A stretch of 64,000 nt of DNA from a virus. How positions within the stretch are numbered: the first letter of the stretch is position 1; every line of letters starts with the position of its first letter. Below are positions 1 to 7,837 of the stretch, one piece after another. The notes below the pieces were generated by a model. That model made no database searches. It was not told where the DNA came from and saw nothing but the letters and a program-made list of their open reading frames with translations. Where the stretch lies: IMG/VR virus record IMGVR_UViG_3300046791_000298, positions 1 through 64,000 of that record, one strand, 5' to 3'. Position numbers and translations under genes: made by a program.

Positions 1-430
1 TTTTGGCGCCATTGTGCATGCCAAGAAGATTCTCTTTGTCTGATATCTGGTAATCAAAATACACTTTATCTCCGACCTCAACTTTCATTTTGGCTCCAAG
101 GTCCGCCATAGTGATTATCTCAAAGTCATCGAAAGTGCTCGGCCAGTAAACAGGGAGTTTTGTATAACCCTGATTGACCATCGCCTGGATCAGTTCGCTC
201 GGGATGAACTTCCTCTGTTGTGGCATTCCGGTGTCCACAACGTCAAATGGCTTATCAGAAAATATTGCTGGTATTCCAATAACGGTACCCCATTGGCGCT
301 TAAACTTATACTTTGACTCCTGATCATCTTCGAAGTACGCGGCATTCAAGGAACTAAGCCCGCTCTTCAGTTTAATAACCTCAAATTCCTGGTCTACAGT
401 GACCATGTAATCATCGTGCAGGATTCTCAT
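1..430 (-). CDS. GroES-like barrel protein, C-terminus cut by window edge
   Basis: About 143 codons are visible, reading off the left edge. The ATG at 428-430 overlaps the stop of the upstream small membrane gene (ATGA), so the two are co-transcribed. Two segments resemble the co-chaperonin fold: RQWGTVIGIP near residues 45-54, in the place of the GroES GTVvAVG strand, and VEVGDKVYFDYQ near 117-128, in the place of VkvGDrVlf.ky. The long stretch between them is an insertion relative to bacterial GroES. In T4-like phages gp31 is a diverged GroES substitute, so a second co-chaperonin beside the clear GroES at 5356 is possible. The assignment is by eye from short motifs and the end of the protein is not seen. 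Confidence 0.5.
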   Translation of the reverse strand, partial: MRILHDDYMVTVDQEFEVIKLKSGLSSLNAAYFEDDQESKYKFKRQWGTVIGIPAIFSDKPFDVVDTGMPQQRKFIPSELIQAMVNQGYTKLPVYWPSTFDDFEIITMADLGAKMKVEVGDKVYFDYQISDKENLLGMHNGAK

Positions 431-612
431 AAAAGTTTGAATAATTGGATTAATCCGATTCCAATAATAGAGCCGGTAATAAGACACCCAAAAAAAGCAA
501 TAGTAATAATGGCTAGTAGGTCAATCTCATGGCCAGGATAAATTTCATCGTTAAGAGGTTTTCTTATCCAGAATTCAGTGTCTTTCCATGGAGTGTGTCG
601 GGGCGTGTCCAT
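427..612 (-). CDS. small single-pass membrane protein
   Basis: This 61-residue protein has a polar N-terminal half (about residues 1-28, rich in Pro, Asp and Lys) and a hydrophobic C-terminal helix (about 31-61) containing several Gly residues. It is probably anchored in the inner membrane with a short cytoplasmic head. The ATG lies four bases downstream of a -7 promoter element, TATATTTG, which supports this start and suggests an mRNA with almost no leader. Its stop overlaps the start of the GroES-like gene. The family is not recognised. Confidence 0.6.
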   Translation of the reverse strand: MDTPRHTPWKDTEFWIRKPLNDEIYPGHEIDLLAIITIAFFGCLITGSIIGIGLIQLFKLL

Positions 613-616
613 GGGA

Positions 617-647
617 CAAATATATAATAATTAGATTTTAATACTAA
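617..647 (-). promoter_or_regulatory. Bacteroidetes-type promoter, near-leaderless
   Basis: On the minus strand the -7 element TATATTTG (617-624) matches the TAnnTTTG consensus exactly. A TTAG at 644-647, 19 bases upstream, is a one-mismatch -33 TTTG. Only TCCC separates the -7 element from the ATG of the gene starting at 612. Confidence 0.6.
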
Positions 648-670
648 TATAATTTATGGTATAATTGTGT

Positions 671-701
671 AAAAAAACAGCCACTCATTTAAAATGACTG
701 T
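671..701 (-). terminator. intrinsic terminator
   Basis: On the minus strand ACAGTCA pairs with TGGCTGT (seven pairs, one of them G-T) around an 11-base loop and is followed directly by seven T. It ends the single-gene transcript of the 91-residue protein about 20 bases after its stop codon. Confidence 0.75.
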
Positions 702-720
702 TCTACAAAGCCTTCTACGA

Positions 721-996
721 TTAAGATGCCGATACAGTACCGTTGCACTGAGCTACAAGTGCTGCAGCAAGTTCATTGGTATAGATCACTTTGCCGGTCG
801 GATCATTCCTGTACGTAATCTTAGAACGTACTCCATCGGAATATTTAGGGTCTTCAGAGTCCAATGCGAAAATTTGCGCATCTGGAGTTGGAAAACTCCT
901 AACAAGGGTTCCTTGAAGTGCTTCTGGGGCTGTCCCTGCTCCTGCACCACCGTAAACATATTCGGTGATAAGAACTTGTGCTACTGCTGCTGCCAT
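721..996 (-). CDS. small protein of an isolated transcript, possible virion protein
   Basis: This 91-residue protein starts MAAAVAQVLITEYVYGG, followed by a Gly-Ala-rich stretch and then a segment rich in beta-forming residues. It has no signal peptide or membrane helix. It stands alone between a full-consensus promoter (1021-1052) and an intrinsic terminator (671-701), an arrangement typical of abundantly made products. A capsid decoration or minor structural role is an inference from that arrangement and from its composition only. The family is not recognised. Confidence 0.6.
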   Translation of the reverse strand: MAAAVAQVLITEYVYGGAGAGTAPEALQGTLVRSFPTPDAQIFALDSEDPKYSDGVRSKITYRNDPTGKVIYTNELAAALVAQCNGTVSAS

Positions 997-1020
997 GGTT
1001 AAAACGTTTTAAAGTTGAAT

Positions 1021-1052
1021 CAAATGTATATAGTCAAAATTAATTAAACAAA
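1021..1052 (-). promoter_or_regulatory. Bacteroidetes-type promoter, full consensus
   Basis: On the minus strand TTTG (1049-1052), a 20-base spacer and TACATTTG (1021-1028) match the Bacteroidetes primary-sigma promoter. The -33 element sits in the block CTACTTTG, which is also found in the promoter at 11738-11769. The leader to the ATG at 996 is about 20-25 bases. Confidence 0.75.
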
Positions 1053-1058
1053 GTAGGT

Positions 1059-1688
1059 ATGGTAATGACATTAGATGACCTAGCTATCAAGCACGGAGCC
1101 GACAAAGCGAGCACCACTCACAACTATACGCCAGTATATGAGAGGTTCTTTAGCCCTCTCAGGGACAAGGAATTGACGCTATTTGAAATTGGGTTTGGTG
1201 GATACAACTTCCCAGACAGGGGAGGGGCCGGAGCAAAAATGTGGCATGATTACTTCCTTCGCGGTAAAATTATCACTCTCGATTTGCATGAAAAGAATCC
1301 ATTAAACTACGATCGGATCAAATTTTACAGAGGTAGCCAGGAAGATGCACCCTTTCTGCGTAGTGTTGTTGATATTGAGGGTGCGCCTGATATCATCGTG
1401 GATGACGCCTCACACATTAGTCCTCTCACAATTCGAACATTTGAAATTCTTTTCCCATTGTTGAAATCTGGAGGCTGGTATATTATCGAGGATCTCCACG
1501 CCAGTTATTGGGATGTTCCCGCTACCGATGGGACTGATTTCAAGGGCGGTATCAATAACCCCAAGGCAGTTCTGAATTTCCTTAAGTCATTGGTTGACTC
1601 ACTTAACCATGTCCACTGCCCTATACCTAGCCAGAAAATCCACGGCATCCATTTCTTCGAAAAAATAGTATTCATCCAAAAATCCTAA
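1059..1688 (+). CDS. class I SAM-dependent methyltransferase, sugar or small-molecule type
   Basis: This 209-residue protein has the plan of the macrolide/cephalosporin-type methyltransferases (MycE-like). It has an N-terminal HGADK...YTPVYERFF segment, motif I LFEIGFGGY (about 41-49) followed by a Gly-rich loop, an acidic motif II TLDLHEKN (about 74-81), and the metal-binding DIIVDDASH (about 111-119). A conserved GGWYIIEDLH follows. It is the first gene of the glycan operon, which suggests O-methylation of a sugar on the virion or on a cell-surface glycan. Translation could begin at 1059 or at the second ATG at 1065. Another enzyme of the same fold cannot be excluded. Confidence 0.8.
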   Translation: MVMTLDDLAIKHGADKASTTHNYTPVYERFFSPLRDKELTLFEIGFGGYNFPDRGGAGAKMWHDYFLRGKIITLDLHEKNPLNYDRIKFYRGSQEDAPFLRSVVDIEGAPDIIVDDASHISPLTIRTFEILFPLLKSGGWYIIEDLHASYWDVPATDGTDFKGGINNPKAVLNFLKSLVDSLNHVHCPIPSQKIHGIHFFEKIVFIQKS

Positions 1689-1691
1689 CCT

Positions 1692-2399
1692 ATGCTTGTA
1701 CCATTAAAAAGACAATTACTGGACCTCGACAATGTTGAAGGTCCTGACATGCTCATGAGAAGAACTGAGGGACTTGATTGGCCCGCGAAGGCGGAGACAA
1801 TGATTGGGCTTAAGCGAATGGATAATATCATGTTCTGCTTGATGGAAATTATGGCTAAGGATATCCCTGGTGATGTTCTGGAGGCTGGCGTTTGGCGGGG
1901 GGGAGCCTGTATATTCATGAAGGCTATCCTAAACGAATACAGGAGTGACAAAAAAGTATTTGTTTGTGATTCTTTTGAAGGACTCCCGGCCCCAGAAGTT
2001 ATTCAGGACGCAGGTTCACAACTCCACACTTTCACAGCTTTGGCGGTCCCTCAAAGTGAGGTTGTAAAGAATTTCGAGAAGTATGGACTTCTTGATAACA
2101 ATGTAGTTTTCATTAAAGGGTGGTTTAAGGACACCTTGCCAAAATTAAAAGGGCACACATTTTCACTTATCCGCCTGGATGGAGATATGTACAAAAGCAC
2201 AATTGACCAACTTGAAAATCTGTACGATGGAGTATCAGTTGGTGGGTTCATTATTATCGATGATTGGGCAATCGCAGAAGTCAGGATGGCCTGCGAAGAG
2301 TTTCGCGCTAAACGTGAAATTACAGATGAGGTAATACCGATCGATCAGCTTGGTGTTTACTGGAGGAAGACATGGAGTTTAACCAAAATCGGAGAATGA
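1692..2399 (+). CDS. TylF/MycF-like macrocin O-methyltransferase family protein
   Basis: This 235-residue protein has the features of the TylF family (PF05711): GLKRMDNIMFCLMEI near residues 38-52, motif I DVLEAGVWRGGACIFM (about 62-77), VCDSFEGLP (about 95-103), the metal-binding DGDMYKSTIDQLENL (about 162-176), and GGFIIIDDW (about 182-190). The family O-methylates deoxysugars with SAM and a divalent metal. It lies three bases after the preceding methyltransferase and its stop overlaps the next start (ATGA). Tandem sugar methyltransferases suggest that a specific methylated glycan is made. Confidence 0.88.
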   Translation: MLVPLKRQLLDLDNVEGPDMLMRRTEGLDWPAKAETMIGLKRMDNIMFCLMEIMAKDIPGDVLEAGVWRGGACIFMKAILNEYRSDKKVFVCDSFEGLPAPEVIQDAGSQLHTFTALAVPQSEVVKNFEKYGLLDNNVVFIKGWFKDTLPKLKGHTFSLIRLDGDMYKSTIDQLENLYDGVSVGGFIIIDDWAIAEVRMACEEFRAKREITDEVIPIDQLGVYWRKTWSLTKIGE

Positions 2400-4639
2400 T
2401 CACATTTAAAAAATTAGGGACCCATGGGCGCCTGGGCAATCAATTGTGGCAGATCGCATTCATGATCGGTCTTGCTAAAAAGCATGATCTGGTAAAAGTT
2501 CTTCCTGCATGGAAATACTCTGAGTACTTTGAGAATCCGGTTACATCGGATATCCCAGCTGACCAATTGACGACTACACATAAACTCGAAGAGCAACACT
2601 TCCACTATACTCCTAAATTTTGGGATCAGTATGCTGATGAGTTTAGAAATAAAAAATACGACATTACCTGTTGGGGCCAGTCTGAAAAGTACTTTGAAGA
2701 TTATAAGGTATATGTTCATACAACCTTTCAATTCAAGGATAGCTTCAAAAAATCAGTCATTGAGAAAATGCCGTCTCTGATGGAAGAAGGTAAGAGCCAT
2801 ATCGCTATCTCTGTACGCCAGGGTGATTACGTTGGTAATCCGAATTACGAATTAATCCCTATCAAGTTTTATCTGATGGCGTTATTTGAATACTTCCCTG
2901 ATTTCAGAAAGGATGCAATACTCCATATTTTCTCTGATGATATTCAATATTGTAAACTCCATTTCGGATGTCTTGATAATGTTGTATACGCAGAAGGAAT
3001 GAGCGACATAGAACAACTTTGTGCTGGCTCAATGTGTGACCATGCTATCATCGCTAATTCAACTTTCTCCTGGTGGATGGCTTGGCTGATTGAATACGGT
3101 CTTGAGAGTATCACAAAAATCATTTGCCCTAATTTCCTATTCAAAGGAGCGATGGCAAAGACCAACGATTCATCAGACTTCTATCCGGAACGATGGATTA
3201 AGTTGGACCATAAAATTAAGCGCATTGATCTTAAGAATACAACCTTTACTATTCCTGTTTACATGGATAGCCGTGATCGTAAACAGAATGTCGATCTATC
3301 GATTAAGTATTTGCGCGAAAATTTTGATACGAATATTACTGTAGGAGAGCAGGGACACCAGGATTTTTCGTACCTGAAAGACATCGTTGACTACCGGTTC
3401 TTTGAGGGGATGGCTGATTTCCACCGGACGAAGATGCTAAACGATATGGCTGGCGATGCCAAGACCCCCGTTGTGGTCAATTGGGATGGCGATATTATAA
3501 TCTCCCCTCTCCAGATTGTAGAGGCTACGCGGGCAATTGTCGAAGATAAGCAAGAGATGGTCTATCCGTATGATGGACGCTTCGCCAGGGTGGCGCGCCA
3601 TACATTCTATCAAACACTTGAAGAAAGAATGGATGTTGGTTGTTTAAGCCGAATTATTTTTAATGGCATGCGATCAGAGGATCCACCATCTGTCGGTGGG
3701 GCTATCTTCTGGGATTCCATGGCTTTCCTCCGTTCAGGACTTGAGAATGAGAACATGGTCTCTTATGGACCCGAGGATGCAGAGCGTTACGATCGGGCTA
3801 CCATGCTTGGAGTAAAGATACATCGCATTCCAGGGGTGCTTTACCATATCGATCACATTCAATCGATTAATTCAAGTGTGAAGCATCCCAAGTATCCAGA
3901 TAATGTTACTGAACTTGAGAAGATCCGCTCACTGACTAAATTACAATTGGAAACATATATTGACACATGGTCGTGGGCCCGGAAATATACGCCATCGTAT
4001 TACGAGTCAATTTTTGAAGAGTCAGTGAAATCGAGGGATATTGTTTTTGGTCTGCTTCATGACCTTGGATATTTAGATGGAAGGACAATTATAGATGTTG
4101 GATGTGGATTAGGGCAGTGGGGATTTGATGTGAAAGAGAAATTCGGAGTGGCTTATAAAGGAATAGACTTTGGTGTGCCACAGCATAAGTTAAAAATTCC
4201 AAATGGCCTTTATATTGATCATGATTTGAGGGAGCCCATTGCCCCTGGTTGTACTCGTTTTGGATTAGCCATCTGTTTGGAAGTGGGGGAACATTTACCA
4301 AAGGAATCAGCAGACCAATTAATTGATACCTTAACTTTATTAAGCGATACTATTTTGTTCTCCGCAGCAATTCCAGCACAGGGCGGTCTTGATCATATCA
4401 ATGAACAGTGGCAAAGTTGGTGGGCTGAGAAATTCATAGAGCGCGGATATCGCCCCCATCATTGTGATATTAGAGATGAGATTTGGGGTATTGAAGATGT
4501 GGGGGTTTGGTACCGACAAAATATGATTCTGTATGAAAAAGATGAGTTAGCCCATATCAACAAAGCCCTGTATCCACTCGATCGAATTCACCCACAGATG
4601 TACATGAACCTGATGAAGCATTACAGAATTTTAAAATAA
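2396..4639 (+). CDS. three-domain fusion: GT11 fucosyltransferase, GT7-like glycosyltransferase, methyltransferase
   Basis: The start is taken as the ATG at 2396, coupled to the upstream stop, giving 747 residues. The N-terminal third is an alpha-1,2-fucosyltransferase-like GT11 domain with HGRLGNQLWQ (about 9-18), SVRQGDYVG (about 138), FSDDIQYCK (about 180) and NSTFSWWMAW. The middle third (about 285-515) resembles GT7-type galactosyltransferases, with PVYMDSRDR, a DGD motif in VVNWDGDIII, GGAIFWDSMAFL and SYGPEDAERYDRA. The last third (about 525-745) is a class I methyltransferase with IIDVGCGLGQWGFD and later LEVGEHLPKE. It could build and cap two sugars of one glycan. The domain calls are strong; sugar identities are not visible. 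Confidence 0.88.
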   Translation: MITFKKLGTHGRLGNQLWQIAFMIGLAKKHDLVKVLPAWKYSEYFENPVTSDIPADQLTTTHKLEEQHFHYTPKFWDQYADEFRNKKYDITCWGQSEKYFEDYKVYVHTTFQFKDSFKKSVIEKMPSLMEEGKSHIAISVRQGDYVGNPNYELIPIKFYLMALFEYFPDFRKDAILHIFSDDIQYCKLHFGCLDNVVYAEGMSDIEQLCAGSMCDHAIIANSTFSWWMAWLIEYGLESITKIICPNFLFKGAMAKTNDSSDFYPERWIKLDHKIKRIDLKNTTFTIPVYMDSRDRKQNVDLSIKYLRENFDTNITVGEQGHQDFSYLKDIVDYRFFEGMADFHRTKMLNDMAGDAKTPVVVNWDGDIIISPLQIVEATRAIVEDKQEMVYPYDGRFARVARHTFYQTLEERMDVGCLSRIIFNGMRSEDPPSVGGAIFWDSMAFLRSGLENENMVSYGPEDAERYDRATMLGVKIHRIPGVLYHIDHIQSINSSVKHPKYPDNVTELEKIRSLTKLQLETYIDTWSWARKYTPSYYESIFEESVKSRDIVFGLLHDLGYLDGRTIIDVGCGLGQWGFDVKEKFGVAYKGIDFGVPQHKLKIPNGLYIDHDLREPIAPGCTRFGLAICLEVGEHLPKESADQLIDTLTLLSDTILFSAAIPAQGGLDHINEQWQSWWAEKFIERGYRPHHCDIRDEIWGIEDVGVWYRQNMILYEKDELAHINKALYPLDRIHPQMYMNLMKHYRILK

Positions 4640-4642
4640 CCT

Positions 4643-5359
4643 ATGGATAACCCCATTGATGTTGTAATCCCTTTGAATCACCGGTCTTTCTGGAACGATA
4701 ATGAATTGAAGTATGCACTTCGATCGGTCCAGAAGCATTTGAAGAATTACCGGGATATCTTCATCATTGGGAATAAACCCAGGGGAGGCATTTTCAATGT
4801 AGGTCACATTCCCTTTCCAGATCAATTCATTTACCCGGCCAGGAACATTTTTGCCAAGGTTATGAAGGCTTGTAAGGTTGAGGCTATCTCGGATAATTTC
4901 TTGTTCATGAATGATGATCACTTTCTACTTCACAATTTTGAGGCTGACAAATTCCCGTTCTTCTTTAAAGGATTTTTAAGAGAAGACTTGAATAACCAGA
5001 CAGATTATAAGCATACTATTGAGAACACAATCAACGTGCTTAATGGATCGCATCCACTCAAAAATTTCGATACGCATACTCCGATACTTTACAACAAGAA
5101 ACGGTTCGTTGAGACACTTGATCTTTACGATTGGGACATCCCACATGCGTATGCTATCAAAAGTTTATATTGCAACGTCCAGAATATCGTTGGCGTTTAC
5201 GAACCTGACGGTAAGATAAGACGGGCTAAGGAGACTACGATGCTAAGGAATTACCTGTCTAGTAAAAAGGTATTCAGTATCGATGACACGGCTATCAACT
5301 CTGACCTTGAGATTTATTTTAAACACTTATATCCAGACAAATCTAAATATGAACTATGA
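4643..5359 (+). CDS. Stealth-like sugar or sugar-phosphate transferase
   Basis: This 238-residue protein starts with a strand-rich DVVIPLNHR segment. A RDIFIIGN strand follows, and then the motif DNFLFMNDDHFLL (about 87-99), which is like the NDDfFl motif of Stealth proteins and related capsule phosphotransferases. The C-terminal half has conserved-looking aromatic and acidic residues but no further motif that I recognise. It belongs to the same operon as the fusion glycosyltransferase, starting four bases after it. A role in glycan transfer is inferred. A plain GT-A glycosyltransferase is the main alternative. Confidence 0.65.
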   Translation: MDNPIDVVIPLNHRSFWNDNELKYALRSVQKHLKNYRDIFIIGNKPRGGIFNVGHIPFPDQFIYPARNIFAKVMKACKVEAISDNFLFMNDDHFLLHNFEADKFPFFFKGFLREDLNNQTDYKHTIENTINVLNGSHPLKNFDTHTPILYNKKRFVETLDLYDWDIPHAYAIKSLYCNVQNIVGVYEPDGKIRRAKETTMLRNYLSSKKVFSIDDTAINSDLEIYFKHLYPDKSKYEL

Positions 5360-5739
5360 AAACAACAGTATTAATTCCAATTGAGGACAGAGTTCTCATC
5401 GATCCAGACCCAGCCCCCACAGAACTTGGCGGGCTTAAGATTGCCGACACACATAAGAAAGCACATCAACCACCGAAAGGCACAGTCATTGCTGTCGGTC
5501 CTGGGAAGGCTGATAAATTATTTTTGAAGCGTGTAGGTTCACAAGATTTAGATGGAGAATTAACTCCAGTTGTATCTGATGGAGGTGAACCTATTTATAC
5601 AACTACAACGATGCCGCTCAAGCCTGGCGATAGAGTAATGTACGGAGCTTACGCTAACATGGAAGTGGAGGATCCAAAATCAAAAGAAAAATTTCTGTGT
5701 CTGCGCTTAGCAGATTGCTTCATCTTACTGGATGAGTAG
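5356..5739 (+). CDS. groES: co-chaperonin GroES with an insertion
   Basis: This 127-residue protein has the GroES plan. It shows IPIEDRVLI (8-16), a mobile-loop region with TELGGLKIAD (22-31), PKGTVIAVGPG (40-50), KPGDRVMYGAYANMEVE (89-105) and a closing LRLADCFILLDE. Between the GPG turn and the KPGDRV strand it carries about 40 extra residues, while bacterial GroES is about 95 long. It would cap a GroEL ring in the cytoplasm, with the phage GroEL at 29007 as the natural partner, although the two genes are 23 kb apart. Its start overlaps the stop of the glycan gene before it. Confidence 0.93.
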   Translation: MKTTVLIPIEDRVLIDPDPAPTELGGLKIADTHKKAHQPPKGTVIAVGPGKADKLFLKRVGSQDLDGELTPVVSDGGEPIYTTTTMPLKPGDRVMYGAYANMEVEDPKSKEKFLCLRLADCFILLDE

Positions 5740-5762
5740 ACGCAAAAAGAAAGCCTATAAAT

Positions 5763-5789
5763 AAAAAAGCCACTCTCCAGTGGCTTTTT
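5763..5789 (+). terminator. strong intrinsic terminator, probably bidirectional
   Basis: A perfect stem GCCACT-CTCC-AGTGGC is extended by A/T pairs and followed by TTTTT on the plus strand; the mirror A-run gives T's on the minus strand. It lies between the convergent GroES operon and the VRR-NUC operon and can end both. Confidence 0.85.
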
Positions 5790-5826
5790 CTCCTTGATAA
5801 GTAAATATGAAAAAATCTAACTCCAA

Positions 5827-5850
5827 TTCCCGGTCCGCCTGATCGGGGAA
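5827..5850. other. G/C-rich hairpin in the convergent gap
   Basis: TTCCCGGTC can pair with GATCGGGGAA (nine pairs, one G-T and a one-base bulge) around a five-base loop. It lacks an adjacent T-run, so it may be an RNA-stabilising 3' hairpin for the minus-strand transcript and not a terminator. The rest of the gap 5740-5877 holds nothing else I can see. Confidence 0.35.
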
Positions 5851-5877
5851 ACTATGTTTTGCTGTTTTAAATGTAAA

Positions 5878-6150
5878 TTATTTTAGGTTAAGAGCCAAAT
5901 AGGCTTCCCACGAATCTACCATGTAAACCTCTCCACCTTTGGCTTTTATTTTAGCGTGGATGTATTTCTGGAGTGGGTCAAGTGTCTCTCCTGGAGCCTT
6001 CATCTCAATCCTCACAGTTTTTTTATCCTTAATTGCTTCTAAATCTGGCCAGCCGTTCTGACTGCAGAGTATAACTTTAATGACAAGCCATCCTTTGTTT
6101 TTCAGGTCGGCTCGAACTCTCTTTTGTAGTTTTGATTCTTTACCAGGCAT
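5878..6150 (-). CDS. VRR-NUC domain nuclease
   Basis: This 90-residue protein is a stand-alone VRR-NUC domain (PF08774, PD-(D/E)XK superfamily). It has an N-terminal ESKLQKRVRADLK helix, a Gly-Trp-Pro-Asp motif QNGWPDLEAI with the first acidic residue (about 31-40), the catalytic RIEMKAP strand (about 47-53), and LDPLQKYIHAKIKAKGGEVYMVDS. Phage stand-alone VRR-NUCs cut branched or Holliday-type structures in the wider family. It overlaps the helicase gene by 11 bases, so the two probably act together. Confidence 0.9.
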   Translation of the reverse strand: MPGKESKLQKRVRADLKNKGWLVIKVILCSQNGWPDLEAIKDKKTVRIEMKAPGETLDPLQKYIHAKIKAKGGEVYMVDSWEAYLALNLK

Positions 6151-7369
6151 GCAGGTCCTTTTCGAAAAACTTCAATGTATAGTTTTTCTTGTTGCTGACA
6201 GCTTTGTAAATCTTATACTCAATACCGCGCTCGCTCATGAGCCAGTATATTTTACAGTCCTGTTCACGATTCTTATTCTGCATTCGCTCACGAACTTGGA
6301 AATAAGTAGTGGCTGAAAACCCGATATTGTACATAACGATACAATCTGCGGTCATTAGGTCTACTCCTTCCCGGCCAGATATCATCTGGCAAATAAAGGT
6401 AACATCGTCATTGTTCTTAAAGACTTCCGGATTGTCGGTATGGTTCGTAAAGATTCTACGTAGTAGTTCGCCCTCGGCAATGAAGTTGTAGTATATCGCT
6501 ATTTTCTTGCCGCTGAATTTATCTTTAATAAACCTAGCCTTTGACTCATCAACGACATGGGTTTGATTTTCTCCAATGATTGTGCCGCTACATAACTGAT
6601 GGAATACACTCTGCATTTTTACTGGAGTATCAGCGATGATATGATCCCCGTTCTTCATCTGGTAGATTTTGTTCTTCTTCAGATGAGCCATTAGTTGGTA
6701 AAGGCGTTCATCAATCTTCACAAATAAAAATTCCTCCAGAACATTTGAGGTGAACCCCGCTTCCTTTTGGCTGAGAGTTACCATGTAGTGTTTAGTAAAC
6801 TCGGTTATCAGATCAGCCTTTGCATTTGAGTAGTCGTTGATCGAGAATCCGCGGACCCATTTCTTTTTTATATTAACATAATCAGCGGCCCATTTGTAAA
6901 AGTTGGTGTAAACAAAAGGAGAGTAATCCGACATCCAAAATTGGTGGAATATTTGTGAGGGTGATTCTGGATGAGGCGTCCCTGACATTAAAACCATTGG
7001 CCTCATCCTGGCTAACTTCTTTATTACTTTAGTGCGGAGGGTTGGTTTTGCGAAAGCTCCACATGAATGCGCTTCGTCAACAATATAGATGTCATAGACT
7101 GGCACTTCTTTTTCCAGTTGCTCAAAGTTGATTACTTTAAACACATCGAACTTTAATCCAGAGTCGTGCAAATCACCAATGACACTATCGATCGCTTTTT
7201 TCTTTGTGATAAAAAGAACTCGCCTGTATCCGCACTCATGAACGAGATTCATACTCATGAGTGATTTGCCGGTCCTGGGCTGGGCAGCCAGATATACCAA
7301 TTTGTAACGCTGTAGGATTGCTTTCGATTTATCTACCGCTACACGCTGTTCCGGTCGGAGTGTTTTCAC
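6140..7369 (-). CDS. SNF2/DEAH-type superfamily 2 helicase
   Basis: This 409-residue protein shows a Q-like RPEQRVAVD start, Walker A AAQPRTGKSLM (about 28-38), the DEAH box VDEAHSCGAF (about 96-105), motif III LMSGTPHPESP (about 131-141), a second RecA lobe with KIAIYYNF, and an SF2 motif VI with QVRERMQNKNREQD. The small size and SGTPHPES loop fit phage SNF2-like helicases that remodel replication or recombination intermediates. It is embedded in the minus-strand recombination operon between the VRR-NUC gene and a small unknown gene, with start and stop overlaps on both sides. Confidence 0.9.
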   Translation of the reverse strand: MKTLRPEQRVAVDKSKAILQRYKLVYLAAQPRTGKSLMSMNLVHECGYRRVLFITKKKAIDSVIGDLHDSGLKFDVFKVINFEQLEKEVPVYDIYIVDEAHSCGAFAKPTLRTKVIKKLARMRPMVLMSGTPHPESPSQIFHQFWMSDYSPFVYTNFYKWAADYVNIKKKWVRGFSINDYSNAKADLITEFTKHYMVTLSQKEAGFTSNVLEEFLFVKIDERLYQLMAHLKKNKIYQMKNGDHIIADTPVKMQSVFHQLCSGTIIGENQTHVVDESKARFIKDKFSGKKIAIYYNFIAEGELLRRIFTNHTDNPEVFKNNDDVTFICQMISGREGVDLMTADCIVMYNIGFSATTYFQVRERMQNKNREQDCKIYWLMSERGIEYKIYKAVSNKKNYTLKFFEKDLHAW

Positions 7370-7587
7370 GCTTTTTTAAATTTCAATTTGAATTCACTCA
7401 GCGGCATGCTGTGACGAATGTGCTTCTCCATGTTGACAAGTCCGGCCCTGAAAATCACATCCGGATCCTCCAGTTCTTTCTCAACACCATCGATCATTTT
7501 GTGCGTGACGATGTCAGATACAACGATCGTAATATCGTCAAACACGTAAACGCCAGGGTCTACGTGAAACTGATTATGATAAAGCAT
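7366..7587 (-). CDS. small protein of unknown function in recombination operon
   Basis: This 73-residue protein has a short beta-rich N-terminal half containing DDITIVVSDIVTHKMIDG and a basic C-terminal tail (FKLKFKKA). No signal peptide, membrane segment or metal motif is seen. It overlaps the helicase start by four bases and follows the RRM gene by one base, so it is co-translated with both. The family is not recognised. Confidence 0.6.
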   Translation of the reverse strand: MLYHNQFHVDPGVYVFDDITIVVSDIVTHKMIDGVEKELEDPDVIFRAGLVNMEKHIRHSMPLSEFKLKFKKA

Positions 7588-7588
7588 T

Positions 7589-7837
7589 CTACTGCCCTTT
7601 CGGCTTGGCTTTTGAGACAGCTAAATCCCTGCCCATGAAATCAACACCATTCAACTTATCAATAGCGTGCTGAGCTTCCCCATCATCTGGCATTTCTACA
7701 AATCCATATCCTCTGGATTTGCCGTTGTCCCTGTCTTTGATAATCTTACAAGAATCCACTTTTCCATATTTTTCGAAAAGTTCCTGAAGTGTTTTTTCCT
7801 TACCTGCGTAAGAGATGTTTCTGACGAAAATATTCAT
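7589..7837 (-). CDS. RRM (RNA recognition motif) RNA-binding protein
   Basis: This 82-residue protein is a single RRM domain (PF00076). It has RNP2 NIFVRNISY at residues 2-10, then helix 1 TLQELFEKYG, the RNP1 octamer KSRGYGFVEM at about 44-53 with both aromatic positions occupied, helix 2 EAQHAIDKLNG, and a final strand. It resembles the cold-inducible RRM proteins of cyanobacteria and Bacteroidota. It lies in an operon of DNA-recombination genes and overlaps the RecE-like nuclease gene by four bases, which is unusual. It could bind single-stranded DNA or regulate the operon mRNA. That role is inferred. Confidence 0.93.
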   Translation of the reverse strand: MNIFVRNISYAGKEKTLQELFEKYGKVDSCKIIKDRDNGKSRGYGFVEMPDDGEAQHAIDKLNGVDFMGRDLAVSKAKPKGQ

